This document shows positions 1 to 6,435 of a DNA stretch of 64,000 bases, piece by piece. Source of the DNA: Litorimonas sp947503715 (GTDB taxonomy: Bacteria > Pseudomonadota > Alphaproteobacteria > Caulobacterales > Maricaulaceae); NCBI RefSeq assembly GCF_050271975.1, contig NZ_CP189850.1:2666001-2730000 (forward strand). Direction: 5' to 3'. Both the position numbers and the translations under genes were made by a program. The notes beneath the pieces are model-generated. The model saw only the letters and a list, made by a program, of their open reading frames with translations, was not told where the DNA came from and searched no databases. Every line of letters begins with the position of its first letter. Within the stretch, counting starts at the first letter, position 1.

Positions 1-2
1 TC

Positions 3-602
3 GCGCGACATTTGGAACATCCCTCCACCGGGTTTTCCCGCCGCTACCGCGCCCGCGCCTATGGCAAGGTCACGCAGGCGGAGCTCAGTTCCCTGATAAA
101 CGGCATCAAAATTGACGGCATCATGACCGGACCGATTGAAGCCGTTCTCGACAGCACGAGTGGCGATAATAGCTGGATCACGGTCACCCTGCGCGAGGGT
201 AAAAACCGCGAAGTGCGCCGTGCGATGGAACATCTCGGCCTGAAAGTGAACCGCTTGATCCGAGTCAGTTACGGTCCCTTTATGCTCGGCGAGTTAAATC
301 CGGGCGAGACGGATGAAGTCAAATATAGCGTTATCCAGACACAGCTCGGTCACCTGATGGATTTTCCAGACCTGCCTGAACCGAAGACCCGCGCCCCGAA
401 ACGCGGCAGCCATGCGAGTGCGAAACGGTTCCAGAAAAAGCCGGGCGAGACAAAAACATCCGGCGCGAAAAAGGCCGAACCCCAAGGCCGCGGGAAATTC
501 GCGAAATCCAAAGGCAAGCCGCGGGTCAAAGCGACCGGCAAACCGGGCGGAAAGTTTCAGGGAAAATACGCGCCACGCGGTCAGGGACGGGGGAAAAAGT
601 GA
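3..602 (+). CDS. rluB: Pseudouridine synthase, RluB/RsuA family (3' part, start outside window)
   Basis: The reading frame is open from the left window edge, so the N-terminal S4 domain and most of the catalytic domain lie outside. What remains is the C-terminal part of the RsuA/RluB/E/F catalytic fold, with the family signature GKNREVRRAMEHLGL followed by VNRLIRVSYGP. Family members isomerise a specific uridine, for RluB in 23S rRNA. After about residue 120 of the visible part comes a tail of roughly 75 residues very rich in Lys, Arg and Gly, which looks disordered and RNA-binding. Its stop codon overlaps the GTG start of rsmD, so two rRNA-modifying enzymes appear translationally coupled. 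RluB rather than RluE/RsuA is inferred from this tail and neighbourhood. Confidence 0.85.
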   Translation, partial: ARHLEHPSTGFSRRYRARAYGKVTQAELSSLINGIKIDGIMTGPIEAVLDSTSGDNSWITVTLREGKNREVRRAMEHLGLKVNRLIRVSYGPFMLGELNPGETDEVKYSVIQTQLGHLMDFPDLPEPKTRAPKRGSHASAKRFQKKPGETKTSGAKKAEPQGRGKFAKSKGKPRVKATGKPGGKFQGKYAPRGQGRGKK

Positions 603-1168
603 GAATTGTCTCAGGTCGTTTACGCGGGCGTAACATCGAATCTCCGCCCACAAAAACCACCCGCCCGACCAGCGATCAAACGCGCGAGTCGATCTTTAAT
701 ATCCTCAAACACGCGACATGGTCGCCCTCCCTCGACGGTGCGATTGTCGCCGATATTTTTGCAGGTTCCGGCGCGCTCGGTTTGGAAGCCATTTCGCGCG
801 GGGCAGACTTCTGCCTCTTCGCGGAAACGGAGCCCAAAGCCCGCGCTGCAATTCGCAAGAATATTGACAAAATGGGTCTGTCAGAGATCACCCGCCTCCA
901 CCGCTATGACGCCACTCGCCTGAAAATCGCCCCTGGAAACCTGCGCGGGAAATTCACCCACATCTTCATGGACCCGCCCTATAATAAAGGCCTCTGGCGC
1001 CCAGTATTGGAACGGATCAGAACGCAAGCCTTACTGGCCGAGGGCGGCGTCGTGATTCTGGAAGAAGGCGCGGAAGCCGAAATAGACCCGCGCGGCTATG
1101 AGGTGCTGGACGACAAGACCTGGGGCGCGGCGCGGGTTTTATTTTTGGGATTGACTAAGAAGATATAA
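599..1168 (+). CDS. rsmD: 16S rRNA (guanine-966-N2)-methyltransferase RsmD
   Basis: This 189-residue protein has the usual RsmD length. It starts MRIVSGRLRGR, as the family does, and carries an SAM-binding segment VADIFAGSGALGLEAISRGA near residues 49-68 and the N-methyltransferase motif DPPY near residue 123. The family methylates G966 of 16S rRNA in assembled 30S particles. The GTG start at 599 overlaps the stop codon of the upstream pseudouridine synthase gene, giving a compact rRNA-modification operon. A GTG start here is typical of coupled translation. No terminator is obvious downstream before the hicAB insert. Confidence 0.93.
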   Translation: MRIVSGRLRGRNIESPPTKTTRPTSDQTRESIFNILKHATWSPSLDGAIVADIFAGSGALGLEAISRGADFCLFAETEPKARAAIRKNIDKMGLSEITRLHRYDATRLKIAPGNLRGKFTHIFMDPPYNKGLWRPVLERIRTQALLAEGGVVILEEGAEAEIDPRGYEVLDDKTWGAARVLFLGLTKKI

Positions 1169-1255
1169 TACGCATATATATACACACAGAGAGCGTAGCG
1201 GTTCACATCATATACCCATCCTTAAAGGAACCAGCCACTAACAGGGCTGAAAGGA

Positions 1256-1282
1256 TTGACTCATGCGCCGCGCTTTTAAAAT
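1256..1282 (+). promoter_or_regulatory. Putative hicAB promoter
   Basis: TTGACT at 1256-1261 and TAAAAT at 1277-1282 are separated by 15 bases, shorter than the ideal 17. Transcription would start about ten bases before the hicA ATG, giving a very short leader. No Shine-Dalgarno sequence is visible before that ATG. The match to the -35 consensus is good, but the short spacer keeps this tentative. Confidence 0.35.
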
Positions 1283-1285
1283 ACA

Positions 1286-1298
1286 AATGTGAAACATT
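1286..1298 (+). promoter_or_regulatory. Palindromic operator-like site abutting the hicA start
   Basis: AATGT-GAA-ACATT is a perfect inverted repeat with 5-base arms and a 3-base centre. It ends on the base before the hicA ATG and lies just downstream of the putative promoter. HicB proteins with a ribbon-helix-helix domain are known to repress their own operons by binding such palindromes. That role is inferred here from position and symmetry. Confidence 0.45.
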
Positions 1299-1487
1299 AT
1301 GAAAAATAACTCTAGGCAGCTAATTAAGTTACTCAAGGAGAACGGTTGGACATTAGATAGGATTTCAGGGTCGCATCATATCTTTATGCATCCTGACTTT
1401 GACCGCCCCATTCCGGTACCACATCCGAAAAAGGATTTACCGACCGGCACGGTCAGAGCCATTCTTCGCCAAGCCAAATTAAAATGA
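1299..1487 (+). CDS. hicA: HicA-type mRNA interferase toxin
   Basis: At 62 residues this has the HicA size and pattern: a hydrophobic N-terminal helix (LIKLLKENGW), the catalytic-histidine motif GSHHIF near residues 24-29, the conserved PHPKKDLPTGT segment, and a final helix AILRQAKL. HicA folds as a small double-stranded-RNA-binding domain and cleaves mRNA, using the His of the GSH motif. It overlaps the downstream hicB by four bases (ATGA). The toxin-first gene order is the common one for hicAB. The pair sits in a stretch more AT-rich than the flanking rsmD and mutL, consistent with acquisition. All expected residues are present, so it looks functional. Confidence 0.9.
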   Translation: MKNNSRQLIKLLKENGWTLDRISGSHHIFMHPDFDRPIPVPHPKKDLPTGTVRAILRQAKLK

Positions 1488-1876
1488 GCATTTATTACGG
1501 CATCGTACATAAAGACCCGGATAGCGCTTACGGTATCCACTTCCCGGATGTGCCGCTCTGCTTTAGCGCGGCAGACGAACTGGAAGACTTGCTTCCCAAC
1601 GCAATGGAAGCCCTCGCCATTTCCGCCGAATATGAAGCCCTGCCCGAACCTTCAAAAATAGAAACTATTCGCGACCTTGCGGAAGAAGACATTTCCGAAG
1701 GCGCTTTCATTTTGGCTGTTCCACTCGTGTCGATCTTGGGCCGTACGGTCCGAGCGAATGTGACTATGGATGCAGGATTATTGGAAAGTTTAGATGATGC
1801 GGCGAAGCAGAGGAAACTGACGCGGTCCGCCTTTATTGCGCAGGCTGTACGTAAAGAAATTGAGCAGCGACCCTGA
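1484..1876 (+). CDS. hicB: HicB-type antitoxin with ribbon-helix-helix DNA-binding domain
   Basis: This 130-residue protein is the partner of the upstream HicA. Residues 1-70 resemble the HicB partial RNase-H-like fold (YYGIVHKDPDSAYGIHFPDVP, then an Asp/Glu-rich helix and EALAISAEYEALPEPS). Residues 85-130 form a ribbon-helix-helix segment (VRANVTMDAGLLESLDDAA, then RSAFIAQAVRKEI). HicB neutralises HicA by blocking its active site, and through the RHH domain represses the operon. The palindrome immediately before hicA is the likely binding site. It is translationally coupled to hicA by a four-base overlap. Confidence 0.88.
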   Translation: MSIYYGIVHKDPDSAYGIHFPDVPLCFSAADELEDLLPNAMEALAISAEYEALPEPSKIETIRDLAEEDISEGAFILAVPLVSILGRTVRANVTMDAGLLESLDDAAKQRKLTRSAFIAQAVRKEIEQRP

Positions 1877-1952
1877 CGCTAAGCTTTAGGGCGAACACAC
1901 TTATGTTGCCGAATTAAGATCGACCAAAATCATAAACAAAAGGAGATCTCCA

Positions 1953-2324
1953 ATTAACGCAGCTCATTTATTGATGGCCGCTATAGCCTTGGCTGGATGC
2001 TCACAAGTTTCCGAAGGAGATGCGTGGGCGCTGAAACAGTCAGAGGTCATATCAATGACTCCAACTTTACCGCATTGTGGTGTTCTCTACACTTATGTGG
2101 ACATGGAATTAAGAAATGAGCGCAATCAAAGCATAGTAATTCGCCTTCCCTGCGTTGAAGTTATCAAAGAGCCACTCCCAGCGGTTGGATCAATATGTAC
2201 CGCCAAAGGTAAGATGACCATTGAGAGGGAATTGAGTCCTAAAGGATTGATTGTCGATAGTGAACCTATACGATTAACGCGAGAGTTGACATGTAGTGGA
2301 AAAAATTACGTTTTTGATCTCTAG
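1953..2324 (+). CDS. Small predicted lipoprotein, function unknown
   Basis: I do not recognise the family. The protein is about 123 residues with a short hydrophobic N-terminus ending in the lipobox LALAGC, so it should be lipidated after signal peptidase II cleavage. No ATG, GTG or TTG lies at a sensible distance from a ribosome site. TTG at 1971 and ATG at 1974 are 25 or more bases from AGGAG (1941-1945), whereas ATT at 1953 is seven bases away and gives a proper signal peptide, MNAAHLLMAAIALAGC. I therefore place the start at ATT, a rare initiation codon. The mature part contains four cysteines after the lipobox. Base composition is AT-rich like the adjacent hicAB. Confidence 0.6.
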   Translation: MNAAHLLMAAIALAGCSQVSEGDAWALKQSEVISMTPTLPHCGVLYTYVDMELRNERNQSIVIRLPCVEVIKEPLPAVGSICTAKGKMTIERELSPKGLIVDSEPIRLTRELTCSGKNYVFDL

Positions 2325-2377
2325 TTTACATTGAAACAATTTAGCACGATTTCATGGTCAACAAAAAACCCTAACCC

Positions 2378-3157
2378 TCAAAACAAATCATTCACCCCGG
2401 ACATATTCAAATCAGTCTCAAACGCCGCCACCTCTTCCGGCGTGAAGTCTTCGAATAATCTTTCATAGGCGGGTTGGGCTTTTCGGTAGCCCTTCTTCGC
2501 GGCTTTGTCATAAAATCTCGCGGCCTTTACGCGGTCTAAGTCTCGACCGTTTCCGTGTTCATGGGCGTGGCCGATGAGGTAGAGACTTTTCATGTGGCCG
2601 CGTTTTGCGGAGTGTTCGAGATGCAGAAACGCCTGCTCATACTGACCCGCCATGTAGAGATCACGACCGGGGCGGTAGTGCCGATCCGCGCCATTGCTCA
2701 ACATGCGGTAACCCATCCCCATGGAGAGTTTGCCGAGGAGCCATGCGGGGAGAAGCGCCAAAATCGCAAACACGACTAATCCGCCAAAGAGTGACTCGAT
2801 ATCAAAAATATAGATAAAAACGCCGTTTATCAGGATCATCGCCGGAATGGCCCGGACATAGATTTTTCGGAAGGTTCGGTTTCGTTCCGCGAAATAAAAA
2901 GCCAGCGCGATAAGAAAAAGGACCGTCAGGAAAACCTGCCAGCCATTCATCTCGAACTTCAGGACATTCCGCGCGAAACTGGAAACTGTGAATAATCCGA
3001 TGACGAAAGGCGCGAGAAACAGGACCGCCCAGACGAAAGGATTTCCGAAAATGTAACGGATGTGAATGCGGATAAATCCGGGAATGCGGAGGCCGAACAG
3101 CATCGGCCCATAATCAGTGATGGCGAGTTTCAAATTCTTTCTTGAAAACAGCCCCAC
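2378..3157 (-). CDS. Membrane protein with C-terminal Sel1-like repeats
   Basis: The N-terminal half has about four hydrophobic segments, including VWAVLFLAPFVIGLFTV and GGLVVFAILALLPAWLLG. The C-terminal third is soluble and contains Sel1/TPR-like repeats (GRDLYMAGQYEQAFLHLEHS, SLYLIGHAHEHGNG, KAARFYDKAAKKGYRKAQPA). Sel1 repeats mediate protein-protein contacts, so a membrane-anchored scaffold is likely, but no specific role can be named. The frame opens at a TTG (3187) inside mutL. I prefer GTG at 3157, four bases after the mutL stop, which gives 259 residues. Transcription is probably shared with mutL. Confidence 0.7.
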   Translation of the reverse strand: MGLFSRKNLKLAITDYGPMLFGLRIPGFIRIHIRYIFGNPFVWAVLFLAPFVIGLFTVSSFARNVLKFEMNGWQVFLTVLFLIALAFYFAERNRTFRKIYVRAIPAMILINGVFIYIFDIESLFGGLVVFAILALLPAWLLGKLSMGMGYRMLSNGADRHYRPGRDLYMAGQYEQAFLHLEHSAKRGHMKSLYLIGHAHEHGNGRDLDRVKAARFYDKAAKKGYRKAQPAYERLFEDFTPEEVAAFETDLNMSGVNDLF

Positions 3158-3161
3158 AATC

Positions 3162-5006
3162 TTACCGCCGCCCGAATAACCGCTCAATATCGGCCAGTTT
3201 CAGTTCCACATAAGTCGGACGCCCGTGATTGCATTGCCCGCTATGCGGGGTCGCTTCCATCTGGCGGAGGAGTGCGTTCATTTCGTCGCCGTTTAGTCTC
3301 CGCCCTGCCCGCACGCTGCCATGACAGGCCATCGTGCCGCAGACATGTTCGAACCGTTCTTTCAGACTGAGCGCTTCGTCATATTCGGCGAGGTCGTCGG
3401 CCATGTCGCGCAGTAATCCCTGGACATTGACTTCGCCGAGCAGTGCCGGGGTTTCGCGGACGCAAATCGCGCCGTGCCCGAAGGGTTCTATGACTAGTCC
3501 CATTTCGGCGAGTTCGTCTTTGCGCGCTAAAATCCGCGCGGAGTCACTTTCGCCGAGCTCGACAATATCGGGGATGAGGAGCGCCTGACGCGGAACGCCC
3601 TGCCCCTCCATTTTCTTCTTCATCTCTTCATAGACGAGCCGTTCATGGGCGGCATGTTGATCGACGATGACGATACCGTCCTGCGTCTGCGCGACAACAT
3701 AAGTTTCGTGGAGTTGTGCTCTCGCCGTGCCGAGCGGGTAATTGGGTGGAGGTGTTGACGGTTCGCCGTAGGGGACTGGCGTAAACGGGTCGGCGGTCTC
3801 TTCGACACGGCCTGACATGCCATCGACTAACGGTTGCAGCGACGGATCATTGGTGAAGGGCGGCGGGGCGTAGCCTCTCCCTATTCCTCTGGGCGGGCCT
3901 CCATATCGCCCTTGATAGGCGTAATTTTGTTGTTCCGTCTGAATGCGGCCTAGCGCGTAATCGCTCACCGTTGTGCTAGCGCGGTGACCGGCATCCGAGA
4001 GGGCATTGCGCAGGGCGCTGACAATCATCCCGCGCACAAGGCCGGGATTGCGGAAACGGACTTCGGATTTGGCCGGATGGACGTTCACATCGACCTGCTC
4101 ATGCGGGAGGTCGAGATAGAGCGCGACGACGGGGTGACGGTCTCGCGCGAGAAAATCCTGATAAGCGCCCCGCACGGCGCCGTGGAGGAGTTTATCCCTC
4201 ACAGGACGGCCATTCACAAAGAGATATTGATGCGCACTATTCCCGCGCGAAAATGTTGGCAGGCCGGCAAAACCCGACAGGATGACTCCTTCGCGTTCCG
4301 CATCGACAGAGACCGCATTTGCACCGAAGTCATCGCCGAGTATTTTGGACAGACGGACTAATCGGCCATCCTCTGACAGCGGCGTACCTGTCATGCGGAG
4401 GCTCGTCCTGTTGCCATTGGACAGGGTGAAGCCTGCATGGGGATTGGCCATAGCGAGGCGTTTCACGACATCGGAAATTGCCATCGACTCGGACCGTTCG
4501 GATTTCAAAAATTTCAAGCGAGCGGGCGTGGCGTAGAAAAGGTCCCGCACATCGACCCGCGTGCCGTGCAGGCCGAACCTTGGCGCGGGACGTGGCTCCG
4601 CTTTTGCGCCACCTTCGACCCGCAACTCCCACGCGCTGTCATCCGCTTCAGTCTGCGAGGTCAGGGAGAGCCGCGCGACAGAGCCGATCGAGGGTAAGGC
4701 CTCGCCCCGAAATCCCATGGTCGCAATATTCAGGAGGTCTGCATCATCGGGCAATTTCGACGTCGCATGGCGTTCTACCGCGAGGGAGAGATTGGCCGTA
4801 TCCATCCCCTTCCCGTCATCGGTCACGGTGATGACCGTGCGGCCCCCGTCTTCATAACGAATATCGATTTGCGTCGCGCCTGCGTCGAGCGCGTTCTCAA
4901 CGAGTTCTTTGATGACAGAAGCCGGACGCTCAATGACTTCGCCCGCCGCGATGCGGTTGACGGTCTGCGCCGGCAGGCGGCGAATCATGTGGGGGACGGC
5001 TGTCAT
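3162..5006 (-). CDS. mutL: DNA mismatch repair protein MutL (endonuclease-type)
   Basis: The 614-residue protein has the GHKL ATPase N-terminus (AAGEVIERPASVIKELVENA, DDGKGM, GFRGEALPSIGSV), a linker near residues 330-420, and the C-terminal dimerisation/nuclease domain. The metal-binding endonuclease motif is intact as DQHAAHERLVYEE, with the accompanying ACHGSVRAG and CNHGRP motifs. This marks a nicking MutL, as in bacteria that lack MutH. It acts with MutS to direct strand excision. The ATG at 5006 has no clear Shine-Dalgarno site, and a terminator-like hairpin lies 17 bases upstream, so expression from the preceding gene may be limited. Confidence 0.96.
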   Translation of the reverse strand: MTAVPHMIRRLPAQTVNRIAAGEVIERPASVIKELVENALDAGATQIDIRYEDGGRTVITVTDDGKGMDTANLSLAVERHATSKLPDDADLLNIATMGFRGEALPSIGSVARLSLTSQTEADDSAWELRVEGGAKAEPRPAPRFGLHGTRVDVRDLFYATPARLKFLKSERSESMAISDVVKRLAMANPHAGFTLSNGNRTSLRMTGTPLSEDGRLVRLSKILGDDFGANAVSVDAEREGVILSGFAGLPTFSRGNSAHQYLFVNGRPVRDKLLHGAVRGAYQDFLARDRHPVVALYLDLPHEQVDVNVHPAKSEVRFRNPGLVRGMIVSALRNALSDAGHRASTTVSDYALGRIQTEQQNYAYQGRYGGPPRGIGRGYAPPPFTNDPSLQPLVDGMSGRVEETADPFTPVPYGEPSTPPPNYPLGTARAQLHETYVVAQTQDGIVIVDQHAAHERLVYEEMKKKMEGQGVPRQALLIPDIVELGESDSARILARKDELAEMGLVIEPFGHGAICVRETPALLGEVNVQGLLRDMADDLAEYDEALSLKERFEHVCGTMACHGSVRAGRRLNGDEMNALLRQMEATPHSGQCNHGRPTYVELKLADIERLFGRR

Positions 5007-5017
5007 GGCCTATAAAT

Positions 5018-5042
5018 GTAAAAGCCCGCTTCTCAGCGGGCT
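5018..5042 (-). terminator. Hairpin with short U-tract between the DUF3035 gene and mutL
   Basis: Read on the minus strand, AGCCCGC-TGAGAA-GCGGGCT is a 7-bp stem with a 6-base loop, followed by TTTACATTTATA. It lies after the DUF3035 stop and ends only about 11 bases before the mutL ATG. It looks like a modest intrinsic terminator or attenuator in the mutL leader. Confidence 0.6.
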
Positions 5043-5070
5043 AGTGGAGCAACTGCGATTTGTTGAGGGC

Positions 5071-5610
5071 TTAGAGACCCGGCAATTTCGCCCCGCCCGG
5101 ACGGCGTGTGATTTCAGCCTGACCGCCGCCTGTCGCGGAATTGACCGACTCGAGACGACGCGCTTCCTGTTCAGGGTCCAGCGGTGCGGGATTGCCCTGC
5201 GCGTCCACGACCTGACCATTCTGCCAGAAGAGAATGCGGTTCGCGAATCCGCCGCTCTTACGTTCAACGGAATTCGCTCCGTCAATTTCAAGGCGAATTT
5301 CAGGGTTTGCGCGGTTCACACCAGCTTTCGCCATGAGCGCAATTTCACCCCGGCTGGGTTCCGCGTCATCAATATCACCCAGCAATGCTTCACGTGCAGA
5401 CCGTTGGCTGTAATTATTCTCAGCCGAAGATGCCCCAACTGCGGGCGGGCGGAGGTTAAATTCCGGCGGCACGACGAGCGGCGCTTTGGTCAGGATGTTA
5501 AACTCGTTCGGCGCGGATTTCTGGAGACCCAGCGCGCGGGAGGTGGAAGTACAACCCGTCGCGATAAGAGCGGTCGCAGCAAGCGATGTCAGAACTGTGG
5601 TAGTGCGCAT
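5071..5610 (-). CDS. DUF3035 lipoprotein (BamF-like)
   Basis: The 179-residue protein starts MRTTTVLTSLAATALIATGC, a lipoprotein signal with the lipobox IATGC. It continues with the family hallmark of a nearly invariant segment, PNEFNILTKAPLVVPPEF followed by LRPP. DUF3035 proteins are alphaproteobacterial outer-membrane lipoproteins; one, BamF, is part of the Caulobacter BAM complex. It lies downstream of lspA, a common arrangement. The longer open frame up to 5748 would overlap lspA and has no signal peptide, so I chose the ATG at 5610. A hairpin terminator follows it. Confidence 0.85.
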   Translation of the reverse strand: MRTTTVLTSLAATALIATGCTSTSRALGLQKSAPNEFNILTKAPLVVPPEFNLRPPAVGASSAENNYSQRSAREALLGDIDDAEPSRGEIALMAKAGVNRANPEIRLEIDGANSVERKSGGFANRILFWQNGQVVDAQGNPAPLDPEQEARRLESVNSATGGGQAEITRRPGGAKLPGL

Positions 5611-5714
5611 AGCAACAAATCCCGTATTTAAACTTTCAAGCGGTCTAGCCCGCAAAATCCCTGACGCCAAGTCACCAAAACAGGATGTGACCAAATCTTT
5701 AGGCTGGCGCCAGC

Positions 5715-6272
5715 CTAGTCTTTCGCGGCGGCTTTCTCTGCCTGCCATTCGAGAAACATGCTGAGGAACAGCATCATCACCCCGATCGTGATGAAACTAT
5801 CCGCGACATTGAAAACATAATTGAAGCCGATATCGCTGAAATCGATCATATCCGTGACGGCCCCGAAAAACAGACGATCAATCGCATTACCAATTGCGCC
5901 GCCCACAAAGAATGAGAGCGCCAAACGCCCGATACGGTCATGAGTTTGTCGCAGAATGCTCAAAAGGAGAATAACCATCACGAAAGCGAAAATTGTAAGG
6001 CCCCAGCGCTTAATTGAGGAATCACCCTGCATCAGCCCCCAACTGATGCCGCGATTGCAAAGTAGTGATAAATCCATGACCGGAGAGAGTTCATGCGTGA
6101 AATTGGGGTTTGAAATCTCACATACATTTAACGGTTGATCGAAAAAGCGCGTCGTCGCCCATTTAGAGAGCTGATCAAGCGCCACCATAATGGCGGGTAA
6201 AACTCCGCCGAAAATGGCAAATGTTTTGGCCGGAATAGCCTTTTTGGGCGCATTTTTATCAGCATCAGTCAT
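5715..6272 (-). CDS. lspA: Lipoprotein signal peptidase (signal peptidase II)
   Basis: LspA cleaves the signal peptide of prolipoproteins in the inner membrane just before the lipidated Cys. The protein (185 residues from ATG 6272) has four hydrophobic segments and the conserved blocks NRGISWGL, GGAIGNAIDR and FNVADSFI. The two Asp of the last two blocks form the aspartyl protease site. The open frame extends further upstream to 6344, but MTDADK at 6272 gives a normal N-terminus. The extra-long loop between the first two transmembrane segments (residues about 45-75) is slightly unusual. It precedes the DUF3035 lipoprotein gene, one of its likely substrates. Confidence 0.93.
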   Translation of the reverse strand: MTDADKNAPKKAIPAKTFAIFGGVLPAIMVALDQLSKWATTRFFDQPLNVCEISNPNFTHELSPVMDLSLLCNRGISWGLMQGDSSIKRWGLTIFAFVMVILLLSILRQTHDRIGRLALSFFVGGAIGNAIDRLFFGAVTDMIDFSDIGFNYVFNVADSFITIGVMMLFLSMFLEWQAEKAAAKD

Positions 6273-6435
6273 GATCGCGCCTGTGCCAGTTTCACCCGTT
6301 GAAGGCAATCCATGTGTCTGACTGTAAAATTGCCATGTTTTCATTGGCCCCCACGCCCCTTTTCGTTAAACCCAATCTGAAACTTCGTGCCGCGACAGCT
6401 GTGCGAGGCCTATAGATTCGCGGGAAACGACACGC

